Shown here in pieces: positions 35,245 to 48,000 of a DNA stretch of 64,000 nucleotides. The position numbers and the translations under genes are program-made. Where the stretch lies: assembly GCF_000005505.3 (NCBI RefSeq), contig NC_016132.3, positions 48,684,914 to 48,748,913 on the forward strand, in the 5' to 3' direction. Each line of letters starts with the position of its first letter. Positions within the stretch are counted from its first letter, which is position 1. The notes under the pieces were generated by a model, which was not told the DNA's origin, did not search any database, and worked only from the letters and a program-made list of their open reading frames with translations. This DNA is from Brachypodium distachyon. Taxonomy: Eukaryota > Streptophyta > Magnoliopsida > Poales > Poaceae.

Positions 35245-35960
35245 AGTGTCAACATATTGCCGGAGTAGGTACCGTCATGGACGGTGATCGAGGGTAGGGG
35301 CGAAGTACTGTGTCGGGGTCGACAAATATGTATGGAGCGCGGCGAGACAAGGGTTTACCCAGGTTGGGACCCTCGAACTGAGGTAATAACCTATGCCCCG
35401 CTTTGTTGTATTGATATGGCGAATAGAGATTACAATATAAGCCTTACCCCGTGTGGAGTCTCCTACCCGTCTTTATATATGTAGACGGCTAGGTTATGCG
35501 ATCTATACATGGTTAGTTGAGATATAAAGTCCCAATATAACAAAAGTACGCGTATTTCCTTGCGGCTTGCGCATCGGAATCCGTCGGGAGTTAGGTATCT
35601 CCCACGAGATCTTCCCGCATCGTAAGTCGGCTGGACTCCCGTTGATCGGGAAATCCCTGTCCGGATGATTATCTTTCCCCTCCGGATGGGTACCCCCTTC
35701 ATCATAACAACGACATTAGCCCTCGAGTGCAGCTCGAATTGGAGGGCGATTCATGAAACGAAGGCTCCACTACAACCAATTTTAACGAAGTCAGCCTTGA
35801 CGAAGCCGGCTTTCATGAATTCGAGAGGCTTCGTATACATGGTGGACTCCCGTAAAGGATATTTAAAAAGAAAGAGGAAAATCACTTATCCGAAAAAGGG
35901 CTAGAATTAATTGAAGTGCCCTGTGGCCCTTGGGCCAGCTTTCGTGAAGCGCCGAGTGTT
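35245..35960. mobile_element. LTR-retrotransposon-like sequence, possibly a solo LTR
   Basis: The stretch begins TGTCAACATATTGCCGG and contains GGGTTTACCCAGGTTGGGAC and GACCCTCGAACTGAGGTAAT, strings I associate with Gypsy-type LTRs of grasses. No internal coding domain was found. No 5-bp target duplication could be matched, so the right boundary is a guess. Confidence 0.4.
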
Positions 35961-36281
35961 AGTTTAGCCAATCTCAGAGGGTTCTATTTGGTGACAACGT
36001 TTGCATTCCAGTCTTGGTCAACAGTGGGTCCCACTCGTCTGCAAGTGCGACAATTGACCAACTTTGATGTATATTTTTAAGATTATGTTCGGTACAACAA
36101 TTAGAAACATGATGTAAAAAAACGCACTTAAGCAACATATGTAAAATAAGAATGATGGTTCCTAGCGGCCCACGTGCATTTAGTTAGTTTTTTAAAATTA
36201 AAAAGCTACTCATACTAACTTGGTAGTAAATTTCCACACTTATTATGTATCGGAGGGAGTAGTTCTTAAAGAAAAACTAAA

Positions 36282-36615
36282 GCGCGTGTACAATGGGATG
36301 ACGCCAGGCTTCTCTTTAGCGATGCCACGTAAGGTAAAATCTGACGTGGAAGAGAGAGAAATGGAGAAAATGCACAAGCCTTCTCTTAATTAAGAGATGA
36401 TCTATTCACAAGAATGATAAAACAAAGATAAGGCAAATTTTTCACTATTATTTTGCCTTTTCTTAGCAGTTATTTAGTTAATTTTATTCATCTAAGAATT
36501 AATTTTAAGATATAACAATAAGAGATAACCCGTTGTACAACATGTTTTGTTGTCTTTTTTTAATTGGCGTGTCACATCTAAGATAAGACAATCTTATCAA
36601 CCATTGTACATAGCC
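36282..36615. mobile_element. MITE with GTGTACAATGG / CCATTGTACA termini, about 334 bp
   Basis: The left end GCGCGTGTACAATGGG and right end CCATTGTACATAGCC are inverted, with further internal complementarity (AAGATAAGGCAA / TTGTCTTTTTT). No coding capacity. A PIF/Harbinger- or hAT-type origin cannot be decided because the flanks are ambiguous. Confidence 0.65.
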
Positions 36616-37704
36616 TTAACACTGATTACGTACGTCCTCAGCTCGTCGCATTATCCAGCGATCTTCACATCAGTTTGAATTGATGATTTGTCCACCATTT
36701 ACATAGTTGTTTCTGCCTGTGGTCCCCGTGACGGTAGAGAGCTTCGGAGTAGCGAATACATACATGTGGACCCGATTTCGAAACGTACAGAGAGCTGTAC
36801 GTGAGTCGTGAGAGTGATGCATTCAAGCACCACCGCGCACAACTAGCCTTTCGTTGTTTCAATGCTCGGCCATGCCCTGAAAGCTGATAGGCTATGAAAC
36901 CATGCACGTACTCCACGCATCGACCGTCCACAGTACCCGCGGAAGTGCTCGCCTAGGGGCGTACTCGGCGTCCGTAAATTCCACTGGTCGCCTGCCTCCA
37001 TCTCTCCCTGAACTGACATGACGAAGCATTCAAGCGAGACGAGATATTAGGGCGGGCGGCAGCCGGCCAAGAGCCAAGCCCGAGTAGCAGAGTCACAAGT
37101 CAGTGTGAAGTCACGTGGACATGGGGATATAATCGTTCGTACGTATGTTTAACCAGAGACACCAGACAACGCACGTAATGCGAGAGCTAAAGCCTAGCGA
37201 TCCGCATGCGACCTCCGAGTGCGACGCAGCAGCATGCACAGGCCGGATAAAGCCCCACACACGGGCCAGTCTTAAGCCTCCGGGGTCCCGCGCGCGAGCG
37301 CGTCCCCGTCAGGGCTCCGTCGGTGGCCTCCCCTCGTAATTCAGGTAGCTTTCCACTCCGGCAGATCCCATCGCCCCCTGCTCTGCTCAAGAATACGCGG
37401 TGGACGGTGGCGGAACCGAACCGCTCGCTTCGCTACTCTTTTCTGTTTTCCCTCCTCACTCCCACTTCCACACTCTTACTAGTAGTAGTAGCAAGATTTA
37501 GCTCGTGTCAGTACTGATGCCTACTATAACTACCCCACACCACGCGCCTTTCTTCTTTCCCCCTTCCCCGCGCGTTCCCACAAGCTAGCATACGTGCTGC
37601 TCACCCTAGTCCTGTTGCTCCAACCAGAGATCGGGCTTTCTATATAGCTTCGTTCGTACGCTCATGAGCAGCGCGGCAGCCTTGTGCGAGGGGGATAATA
37701 AGCA
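36616..37704 (+). promoter_or_regulatory. Upstream region of the GAUT gene, TATA box at 37641-37647
   Basis: TATATAG at 37641 lies 64 bp before the ATG at 37705. The upstream sequence is GC-rich from 36900 onward and contains no supported gene. Confidence 0.45.
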
Positions 37705-40700
37705 ATGAAGCTGTACATCACGGCGGCGGCGGTCGACGTTGACGACGTGACGAAGCCGAAGGCGGCGCCGCCAGTGGCGCGGCGCGGTTATCGTTCGGTC
37801 CTTGTCACGGGGCTCCTGGCGGGCGTGCTCCTCTTCCGCGCCGCGCTCCTCGCCGTCGAGGCCGGCGCCTCCCTCTGCCCTTCCACCACCGGTAAGTAAG
37901 AGCTCGGACTCTCGCTAACACCTGCGCACACAGCTTACTTGCTTATTACTAGCAGCCTGCCATTCTGCGCGCGTACGTAATCTTCTTGACGCGAACTACT
38001 CCTAATTGAGTGATGCTGCAGGGTGCCTGGGCTGGAGGACGGGGTTCGCGCACTGGCTCTACGGCGGCGACGGCGACGCGACGGAGGTGAGTCCGATCGA
38101 CCTGGCTTGCAGTGTGTTAGGCTTAGGCTCATGTTCGATCGTGTGGGTCAAAAATAAAAATGTGTTACTACAACGTTTAGGTGCCGGGCATTCGAGCTTT
38201 GACATCTTTTTTACTCCTCTGCGCTCGATGGGCACGGAGATTCTCACGCGGTTCCGCTCGCGCGTTGTCAGTAAAGCGCCTTTCACGGGAACGGAATGTT
38301 AGAGCCGGGCCGGCAACACGTCGCTGCGTGCGATCGGGGGCCTCCCACCACGTGACCGCAGCCGATCCGTGCGCTGTACTTTGGTCTGCCAGAGCTTCAC
38401 GGTTGACACACCAGCTGGAGTAGTATTGAATGCTGCATGTCCCGTGTTGTGGAGCGGTTTTTGACCTCTGCCGGTCATCAGATTAAAAGAGATTAATTAT
38501 GCTGTTTCATCCTGGTCCGAGTCTTCCGACCGAAGTCAAACACATTTGCTTAACTAAAGAAGTACTACCAGTGTTGTTCACTAGCCAGGTTTTCAAAAGT
38601 AAGCTATCTACAGTACCTTCGTAAAAATGGTCGTGGATCGGCACGTTTTTCTTAGTCAACTTGTACCAGAAAAACTGCCAAATTTGACGAGGAGTACGAA
38701 TTCTATGCAGTGGTAGATTTGTACTCCCTGTATTATTCCTGGCGCGCCTGGGCCAGCCATACCAGTTGGTGGCTTGGGATGTTGTCAGCTGTGTTTGCCA
38801 GCCGCTATGGATACAATACAAAACTCTTTTGGCTTTTTCTTCCGAGAGAACCCGACCTGTTCGCTAGGATTCTCTCCAGGACAACGCGCTAGTGGCCTGC
38901 CCTCCAGCATGCAAACGTTCACAAGACGCGGCCTTTTGCGTTTGGAGCTACGTGGATTTTTTTCTTCAAGTTGTTGCGGCCTTGTGGTCCGTCAGACATG
39001 TACGGCAATGCCCCTCGTGATTTCCGGTGTTCCGGCTTACTACATTTCTAATGAAAATGTTGCCGCTGAAGTGTTTAAATATCTCTTGGTTGGGCTACGT
39101 GAAAATCGTATTCCAGCAGGAAAGCAAATGACTGTATGAATGAAATGACCAGGAATTCATGAGAGAGTGGAAGAGGAGTCACACGGAAGCCAGCCTGTTG
39201 GATCCCGTGGTGGTGGAAGCGGCACCGGATTCATTGGACGGCCTCATGGCGGAGATGGACACCATTCTGGCGTCCTACGATCGGCTTGACATGGAAGCCT
39301 TGGTGGTCAAGATAATGGCCATGGTACGAATCTATCAAGTCATACCCTCATGCACCTTTCTCTGCGCGATCTTTACTGAACTTTAGTGGCTTTGCATCGT
39401 GCCTGCATGTTACTAGTACCTTAACTGAAGCAAGTGCTTTCCGCGCGAAAAGACGCCATCATATGGTCCCTCTGTTCATCCGTTGTCCCTATTCGTGAGC
39501 TCTCTAGAGATTAAATAGCTAACACTACTCCATTAATGGAGCTATGGTGTACCTGTGAATTACTCAGCATTATCATGCATGGACATCTCTCAATTTGTAA
39601 AACTTACAAACCTGTAATTCATTCTGAAACGTGTACTGCTGCAACGTTCAGTTATCGAAATGCTTTTGTAGGATTGGCGGTGCATGCATGTCTCTGAATG
39701 ACTGAATCCTCTGAAATTTCTTAGGAACACCAGGAAAAGCATAGATGCATGAAAGGAAATTGATCCACTAGTTTCAACTTTTATGCATCCTCATCCATTA
39801 CATTGACTGTGTCAATGATTTCAAGCAGCTGCTGAAGATGGATCGGAAGGTCAAGTCATCAAGAATCAAGACTCTATTCAACCGGCACCTGGCATCGCTC
39901 GGCATCCCCAAGAGCATGCACTGCCTCGCGCTGAGGCTGGCCGAGGAGTTCTCGGCGAACTCCGAGGCCCGGTCCCCCGTGCCGCTGCCGGAGCACGCCC
40001 CTCGCCTGACCGACGCCTCGTGCATCCACGTCTGCCTCGTGACCGACAACGTTCTGGCGGCCGCCGTCGCCGTGGCGTCCGCTGTCAGGAGCTCGGCCGA
40101 TCCGTCGCGGCTGGTGTTCCACGTCGTCAGCGACAAGAAGAGCTACGTCCCGATGCACTCGTGGTTCGCGCTGCACCCGGCTTCTCCGGCGGTCGTCGAG
40201 GTCAAGGGGCTCCACCAGTTCGACTGGCGCGATGGCGACGCCATCGCCTCTGTCATGAGGACGATCGATGAGGTGCAGAGGAGCTCGCTGGATTATCATC
40301 ACTGCGAGTGTGATGGGTCGGTTGGGACTGGAAGGGAGTACGGGAGGCTTGAAGCCTCCAAGCCAAGCACGTTTTCACTCCTCAACTATCTCAGAATCCA
40401 TCTCCCAGAGGTAAACTAAAGGAGAAGATGGTTCAATTAGTTGGTCACGCTGGCTGAAATGGTGGGTGCAGTACGTGGTAACAGCTATCAAATGTCGTCT
40501 TGTGCGTTTGCTTGTGCAGTTCTTCCCGGAGCTCGGGAGGATGATACTGCTCGACGACGACGTCGTGGTGCGCAAGGATTTGGCCGGGCTATGGGAGCAG
40601 GAGCTGCACGGGAACATCATGGGCGCCGTTGGCGCGCACCGTACCTCAGGTGCAGACGGAGACGGTGGCATCTGCATCGAAAGGACTCTCGGCGAACACC

Positions 40701-41233
40701 TGAACTTCTCGGACGCTGCGGTGACGTCAATGGCGCCATCGCTAGGCCTCCACGGTTCGCAGTGCGCGTGGTCTTGGGGCGTCAACATCATCGACCTCGA
40801 GGCTTGGCGAAGAACAAATGTGACCAAAACGTATCAGTTTTGGCTGCAAAAGGCAAGTCCCTCTTCCCTGAACTCTGAACATTTCTCGTGCCACAAGTAG
40901 TACTACTGACAAACATGTGACAACATTTAATTTCTTTGTGTCGCGTGCACGCAGAATCGAGAGTCGGGGTTCAGGCTGTGGAAGATGTCATCGCTGCCGC
41001 CAGCTCTGCTAGCGTTCCACGGCCGGGTGCGAGCGGTTGAGCCGTTGTGGCATCTGCCGGACCTTGGCTGGCACATGCCGGACGCCGAACTGCTGCAGGT
41101 CTCCGCCGTCCTGCATTTCAGCGGCCCGCGGAAGCCGTGGCTGGAGGTCGCCTTTCCGGAACTACGAGATCTGTGGCTCGGACACCTGAACGTGTCTGAC
41201 GGCTTCCTACGTGGCTGCAGTGTAGTCGAATGA
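37705..41233 (+). CDS. GAUT-family glycosyltransferase (GT8), GAUT15-like
   Basis: Six exons were read: 37705-37891, 38022-38086, 39153-39323, 39829-40410, 40520-40852 and 40955-41233. They give 538 codons plus stop. The protein is a type II membrane protein: a short N-terminus, one membrane segment (about 31-51, SVLVTGLLAGVLLFRAALLA), a stem, then the GT8 catalytic domain. Key features are the metal-binding LLDDDVVV (about 345-352) and the C-terminal HFSGPRKPW (about 500-508). The family makes or primes pectin homogalacturonan in the Golgi from UDP-galacturonic acid; GAUT15 itself is less well characterised. Family-typical strings include HLASLGIPKSMHCLALRLAEE and DKKSYVPMHSWFA. The last intron starts with GC (40853, AAG followed by GCAAGT). 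All exon phases agree. Confidence 0.92.
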
Positions 41234-41908
41234 CAAAATGGAAAAGCACGAATCGAGCTTGAAAATGGGGATAAGAACAGTAATCAGGTGCAAGAACTGG
41301 GTGCGGAGCTGGGTCTAAGAGGAGAGGGAAGTAGGTGTTGCCTTCAGTCTCTCCTCGCGCTGGCTCTGCGACATTTGCTGGTTTAGTGCCACTGAGCAGA
41401 AATGCTCGCGGTGTAGATATGACTGGGATATTTATTCGTTATTTACTACTACTACAGAACAAAAGTTGCACCGTTGCGGCCACGCCACGCGATAAATTTG
41501 CTTGGCTCCATATGATGAAATCGTGTGGAACTCTGATTGATTTAGTGCTTTTTATCAACCTCAGATTGAGGGCCATTTGATTCGCAGGATTGGAAAAACG
41601 CACGATAGGAAGAATGGGTCTTGGAATGTCATTTGCACTTAATTTCTATAGGAACTAGCATGGCTACTCGTCTTTAATACTTTGACTCATAGAGATATAT
41701 GTGTTGTTGTATTATTTTCATAGCACCAAAAAAATGTAGGTGTGCCATTTGTATGTGCTATTAGACCATTATAAAAATAAATTTTCTGCATGATTGGTTG
41801 CAGAATTAGTAAACCGCACTACAGATACACTCAAATAAAGTTCGGACAATGCATTTCTAAATAATTAGGTGTAAAAATCGTGCATCTAGAATTTTTTCTT
41901 AACTAATA
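41234..41908. other. GAUT gene 3' flank, no gene seen
   Basis: This is the 3' UTR and AT-rich sequence. No coding sequence is supported. Confidence 0.35.
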
Positions 41909-42088
41909 CTCCTTCCATTTCACAAAGGTTGGCGTATTTCGTTAAATGCTATAGCATTTAATTAAGTGCAAATGGATGGAGTATTTTACTTAACCAAACT
42001 CTAGATTGCTATGTCATTGAATCAATCTAATTAAGTGCAATGACGCCAACCTTTGTGAAATACGCCAACCTTTGTGAAATGGATGGAA
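41909..42088. mobile_element. Stowaway-like MITE with internal duplication
   Basis: The ends CTCCTTCCATTTCACAAAGG and CCTTTGTGAAATGGATGGAA are inverted and flanked by TA. A segment (ATTTTACTTAACCAAA, then CTAGATTGC) occurs both inside (about 41980) and just outside (about 42089), which suggests nesting or a local duplication. Confidence 0.7.
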
Positions 42089-42949
42089 TATTTTACTTAA
42101 CCAAAGTCTAGATTGCGCGGCTACACTTGTATATAATTTTTTATTTGTTTTTCGCGAAGACAAGTCTTCTGAAATGATAAGATGGAATATCCTGCATGAT
42201 TAGATTGATTCAATGACACATTATATTGTAGAGTAGGTTGTCATTTTTTTTGACCCGAAGAGTAGGGTGTCATTATATTTTTAGCAACATATTTGTATTT
42301 TACTAACATTATCTGCAACATAAAAACGCTGAGCTTGAATAAGAAACTTATGTGTTTGCTACATTTTACTTTGTGCGATATTATTTTATGATCACGGCAG
42401 CAGGGACCAAATGGTGTCTCAACGATGACGGATGACAGCAGCAGCGGCCGGTGGCGCTGGGGCGGCCGATCACAGCGGCGGCGGTGCGGTCACGCGGTGC
42501 TCTGAGAGCATGCGTGCAAGCTGGAACGCTGCCGTGCTGCGATGCTGTAAGCACTTGCATGGGTTGCCTGCACGGAGACGAATATTAGACCACTAAGTAC
42601 CACCGAACTCTTAGATGCCACTTTGTTAAATTACTAATTACCACCTAATGTAAAAAAATCCAGTTAATAATGACAGGACACAAAAAAGTGCATAAGACTT
42701 TGCAGTAGTATTAATTTGTTTATCTCAACGAATTACTGCAACGCAACCTTGTTCACGCATATCCGTAGACATTTTTCATAATGGATGCGGGCTCAATGAT
42801 AACCTTCCAAAGCTTGGCCTACCTCGTCACCAGTGAAGGCACGCGGCGGACGCTCCAGTGAATGCATGCGACACGGATTTTATGGAAAATAAACGTGACA
42901 TGTAAGAGTTTGTTTAGGTTAAAAAAGATGCGCCCGTCATTTGGTTGCT
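42089..42949. other. Intergenic, no gene seen
   Basis: AT-rich, with a short GC-rich patch at 42420-42560 that has no coding similarity. Confidence 0.35.
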
Positions 42950-43969
42950 TCACGTTAGCAAATTTACGTGTCACATCTCACATATATGTAACGCACGATT
43001 TGAAAACAAAATTATGTGTCATGTAGATCTAACGGTCACGTGTCAACAACTCACAGATCCAACGATCAGAATAATTGACGTGATGTGGATCAATGTGAGG
43101 CCTTTCTTGGTACCCCTCATATTGTTTTTAGTATATAACTAGTTCGTAGCCCAAGCGACATATCCTTGTCATTAAATCTTTACGTTAAATATAAGATCCG
43201 ATGGCCACTATAATTTAGGTGATGTGGATCGATGTGGCGTCTTCCCTCGGTTTCCTAATTTTTTTCTTAATCTATTTTAGGTGATTCTTTTTCTTAATCG
43301 AACCATCTGATTTATTTGTTTTATATCATACGGCAAAGGGAACCAATGAGATGTCATGCAATCAGCAATCGTGTTTTCATATTGGACACATATTAATTTG
43401 TATTGGGCCTTAGTGAATTTTAATATATTTTGATGTTTTGTTGGTAGCCCACAAATTGGGCCTACTTGGCCTGAAATCACTTTAGTGTTTATTGATAGCC
43501 CATCAAATATACCCTCTCATTAAAAAATGGCCATTAGATATCAGACCCAACGGTTAAATTATCTTGAAAAAAATAGATATAGATTATGACTAATATACTT
43601 AGTTTATTATTTAATATTTTCATGACATCCGAAGAAAAACAATGAAAAATAATGTTGAAATGTCGTCGCGTAATATGGTATGTTACGTTCGGCAGCATAA
43701 GAAGATTATAACGTATTGGGCCTATTTGAGGTGAAATCATTTTAGTGTTTATTATAGCCCATCAGGTATATCTCTAATTATCACTAATTCTATAAATTGG
43801 GCCTACTTGGCCCGAAACCACTTTAATGTTTAGAGATAGCCCATCAAACATACCACCTCGTTAAATCTGGACCGTTAGATATAAGATCCAACGGTCGGAA
43901 TAATGTGGGTGATGTGGATCAACGTGGAGCCTCTCCTCGGTACCCCTCATATTGCTTTTAGTATATATA
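42950..43969. repeat. Cluster of interspersed short repeats
   Basis: One unit (TTGGGCCTACTTGGCC ... AGCCCATCAAA) occurs near 43447-43508, 43710-43770 and 43791-43854. A second (GATCCAACG ... GATGTGGATCAA ... GGTACCCCTCATATTG) occurs near 43056-43135 and 43881-43965, with a weaker copy at 43194-43262. It is probably an old, internally rearranged mobile element that served as the insertion site of the Helitrons that follow. Confidence 0.6.
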
Positions 43970-44339
43970 CTAGTACAATGCCCGTGCGTTGCCACGGACT
44001 TTTAAACATAAACGTTCTACAATAACAAAGAGATCATGAAAACTTTTGCTACTCCAGCTAATTAGTAGAGAAGAGAAATAGTACCGATCCAGAGGCTCGT
44101 GGGGGGCAACGTAGACGCGGGGAGGCAGTGCAGCAACGGATTTGGCGGCGCGCGTGAGGTTTGAGGTTGGGCTCGGCATCTTGCGCGCGTCAAGGACGGA
44201 CGAAATGATTTTTTTTTCGGACTCGTGGTTCAGTGAGCCGGACAGACCGATCCCCCAATTGGGCCGGGCCCAGGCCGACGCCCAAATCGCGTGACGGACG
44301 ATGACCGACAAAGAAAACACTATTCTCTTTATTATTAGA
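43970..44339 (-). mobile_element. Small Helitron A, 370 bp
   Basis: On the minus strand it starts TCTAATAATAAAGAG (44339) and ends with hairpin CCGTGGCAACGCACGG, then GCATTGTA and CTAG (43970-43973). TC at the 5' end, and a 3' hairpin a few bases ahead of CTAG inserted before T, are Helitron termini. It has no coding capacity for RepHel. Confidence 0.8.
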
Positions 44340-44587
44340 CTAGTACAGTGCCCGTGCGTTGCCACGGCCGCTTGAACATGTGCACATGAAAATTCATGTT
44401 TATACAAAACATAACAATATAATTGGACATTCAATCAAAATGATCTCGGGGCCGATGCTAGCAGCCGCGGCCACGGACATGACACCCAGTCCACACCGCC
44501 CGCCGGCCGTGACTGACGTCAGAGCACGCGTTGATACACGGCGGACGACGACGAAGGAAACCTTCGTGCTTTTGTTATTAGGGAGGA
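44340..44587 (-). mobile_element. Small Helitron B, 248 bp, joined directly to Helitron A
   Basis: On the minus strand it starts TCCTCCCTAATAAC (44587, after an A) and ends with the same hairpin and CTAG at 44340-44343. The next base is the first T of Helitron A, so B inserted between A and T exactly at the 5' end of A. Confidence 0.78.
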
Positions 44588-44644
44588 TAGACGTAGATGT
44601 AGACGTAGACAGAATAGACAGATGTGTGTGCACCCTTTTTCCCC

Positions 44645-44735
44645 TGGGCCGGAGCCCATCTATTTCTCCCTCTTTCTTCTTTTCGTTCCTGAGCCGCACG
44701 CCCGCACCCCTCCGCTCCCTCCTCGTTTTGGCCCA
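44645..44735 (+). promoter_or_regulatory. Site II motifs in the CIA30 promoter
   Basis: TGGGCC (44645-44650), AGCCCA (44653-44658) and GGCCCA (44730-44735) match Site II elements, which are common in plant nuclear genes for mitochondrial proteins. They start 58 bp from Helitron B. Confidence 0.5.
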
Positions 44736-45012
44736 TCTCGCTGGCGAACGCTCCAGCCGCTCTCGTCTTCCTCCTCGCGCGAGCGCCGCCACCGCCGGTT
44801 GTTCTCCCCTTCGATTCTCTCGCTCCCGACCGTCTCTCCTCCATTAACCCCACGAACCGATCCCGCCCTTTAGCTCCCCGTTTAATCTCCTTAATCTTCT
44901 CCAATTCGTTACCGAGGCAAAAATCAAGGCTGCGAGCTTTACTGGGTCCTCCGCCCTGCCTTGCCCTACTGGGTCCTTCGCCCCTGTTTGTCCCTAAATC
45001 CGTACTTTCGCC

Positions 45013-48000
45013 ATGTCGAGGCTGCGAGCGCTGTGGCAAGCTTCCGTGAACGCCACCAAGAGAGGTAGTTCCATGCCACACACCCAGATCTTGTTGCTAT
45101 GCTCTCTGTCTGTTTGGTTCATTCCTTAGCGAAACCACTTGGTCCTGCTCATATTTGTACTGTGCATAGTAATCTTGTGCTGTCTGTAGTTTTGTGAAAT
45201 GTTATCCGAATGTTGATCTAGGAACCGCTCTCGCTCTAGCAAGTACTGATGAATTGGGATAAGAATTGCTATGGATATCAATCTAATATTAATTCAGCAT
45301 TACATCATTTCAATTTCAATCCGAACGGAAACTGCTGGATTCAACTCTTTAAATGCTTTTAAAAAATTGTGCTACTCATGCATTTAAATTAATTCATGAC
45401 AATTCAATATGATAGGAAAATAGTGACTATTTTTCCTTCTCTAATTGGTAACATGTTTCCAAGGAGTTTTCAATTCAAATAATTTGCACAACTCTCTTGA
45501 CATATGTAACTCCTTCTTTCTATTGGCCTTACATGCTACTGAATCCATTACAGCAGTATAGCACAGTATACAACATCATTTCGGCCTATGTGTAGTGTGT
45601 TAATCTTCTCGATTCTCATCCTCTGTATACCAAATTGGCAGCTGTTGTATGGAATTCAGAAGACCTGTTTCCACCAAGTGAAAGATACATCTTCAAATTC
45701 AATTCAAAAGATGAAGTGAAAAAGTGGCACTTGTACTCGGACTCCGAGTATGGAGGTAAGGCAACACTTTAAAAAATTTATCCTATAAATATAGTTTTTC
45801 AAAGTTTGTCTGAATAACTGATATGATAGGATAAATCATTTTTTGTGCTTTTTTTTATTCTGGGATACTTATGGAAGACTTGTATTCTCAACATTTCTGC
45901 CTGGCATGAAAATTGTTTATTATTTTTTATTTTTAAAATGTTCTCCTTCCTCCGTCCAACAAAGGATGTCTCAACTTTGACTAAATTTGAATGCATCTAT
46001 ACACTAAGTCATGTCTAGATACATCCAAATTTGGACAAACTTGAGACATCTTTTGTTGGACGGAGGGGGTATAAAGTTTACATGTTGAGTCGCTTGAGTG
46101 TTTAGTTTTTTTATGTGATTATTTTATTGATTTAAGGGTTCATGGTGCTTCTAAGTTTCAAACAAAAATGAATAATATCAAGTAAAGCTGTCTTGTTTCA
46201 TAAAGAGCATAAAATGATTTTCAAATGAGTTTTGGTACTTGAACTCTTCCTGATGTATAGTATAGTCCTTCCAAAGGATGTATGCTACTGTGGAATGTTA
46301 CAGTCTGTTTCCTTCATTGCCCACTTTTGCTCTATTGTTTTGCATCAGCATTCTGCGGAGGGTTATGTATAATACCGGTGTATTATAGTGTACTTTCTTT
46401 TATAGTGAGCCAAATGGGAGTCTACCTGCCTCTTGTGTTCTGCTCCGTATAGATATCTCACAATTGATACAATCGCATATCAGTTACGAGTGGGATTTTC
46501 TTGTGAGATTTCTGCATTCCAAAAAGGCCATGTGAAATGCTAGATTCTTTTTCGTTATAAATGGAACGAAGCATTAAGAGTTTAAGACCGTGTACTACTA
46601 CTGATGGACTCATGTATTATAGTAATATGCATGGCATGGCCGCATGGGCTTCGTACCTCTGCTTGGAATCCATAACCTATTTTCTCGACTACAGACGATT
46701 ACCTTCTGACATGCTTGTTAATTTATATACTGCCTCCGATCCATAATTAGTGTCGGGGATTTAGTACAATGTTTACACTAAATCCCCGACACTAATTATA
46801 GATCGAGGGAGTACCATGTAGCTCGATGCCTTATGTGAATTGGAACCAGTATCAAGCTTAGAATTTACATCTATGAAATAATATGATTGAACTGAGTTGT
46901 CATCCAGGTTTATCATCTGCATCATTGGAGATAACTGATAGTGTTTCTGGTGGAGATACTTCGTCAACTGGTATTATGTCTTTGCCATGCTTTTTTTTTC
47001 AGCTTACCTCAAATTTTTTTTGAACCAATGGGCACACCCCATCTATTCCCATTATGGAAACCGCCATAGCGTCAGAACAGGGTCTTATACAGAATTAAAA
47101 CGAAAAGGTAGTGAAAACAAGAAAACGCAGGATCGAAACAGGAAAGCAGGCTCCAGAATGAGGTTACAGCTTACAAGGCTAAGAATATCACTTCCGTTAA
47201 TCACCGGTTGCTCCTAATTATAATGGCTGAGAATTTACCTGAACATATTAGGATCTTACCACCTACAATTGGGCCGCTATTTAGAACTCGGATGTCACAG
47301 CCGCCGTGCGCGCTAGTGGCTAGAGATTCGTAACAGAACACTACCGACTCCTCCTACCAGCACATGCACACACAGGCGTTGCCCAACTTCCCACTGTGAA
47401 GACTCAGAATTCTGGGCAACAAGCAAAATAAACATAATGACGGTAAAAAAGAGCAAGTTGTGATGAAAGTGACTGCGAAAGATTGTTTTAGCAAAATGGT
47501 AGTTAGCAAATAATCATGTTAGTTATGTGATGAGACATTTAAGTAGTCCTAAAAAATAAACATGATTAGTAAGAACAATCTATGACAACATAAGAAGTAA
47601 TAACGATGATTGTGTTTCCTTAGATAGAGGCTCAAATGACATCACTTAGCCGAAATATTTCTACCGAAGTAGAATTATATTTCCACAAGAGGTATATTTT
47701 GGATGTATTTTGTATGCCACTTGACAGTGACAGAACATATTGGAGAGAATAATATGAAATATAATAATATGTAATAAATCAAGGTGCGCAAGAGCGCTGC
47801 CAGTTTTGAAGTACAGATCATTATGATTAACTAGTACAATGTCCGTGCGTTGCCACGGTCCAGATGCACGATGGTCGTCACAACGACCTTGAAAGCTGAT
47901 TGTGTGCATCATGCCAGCGAATTTAGATGATGGGTGAGTCGGGGACTTTCGTCGTCGTTCCACTTGGTGTTGGCGGCACCGCCGTTTGCCACCCTTCCAC

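Noticed and set aside
39874..40302. 142-codon minus-strand frame
   Set aside because: Antisense shadow of the GAUT exon 4.
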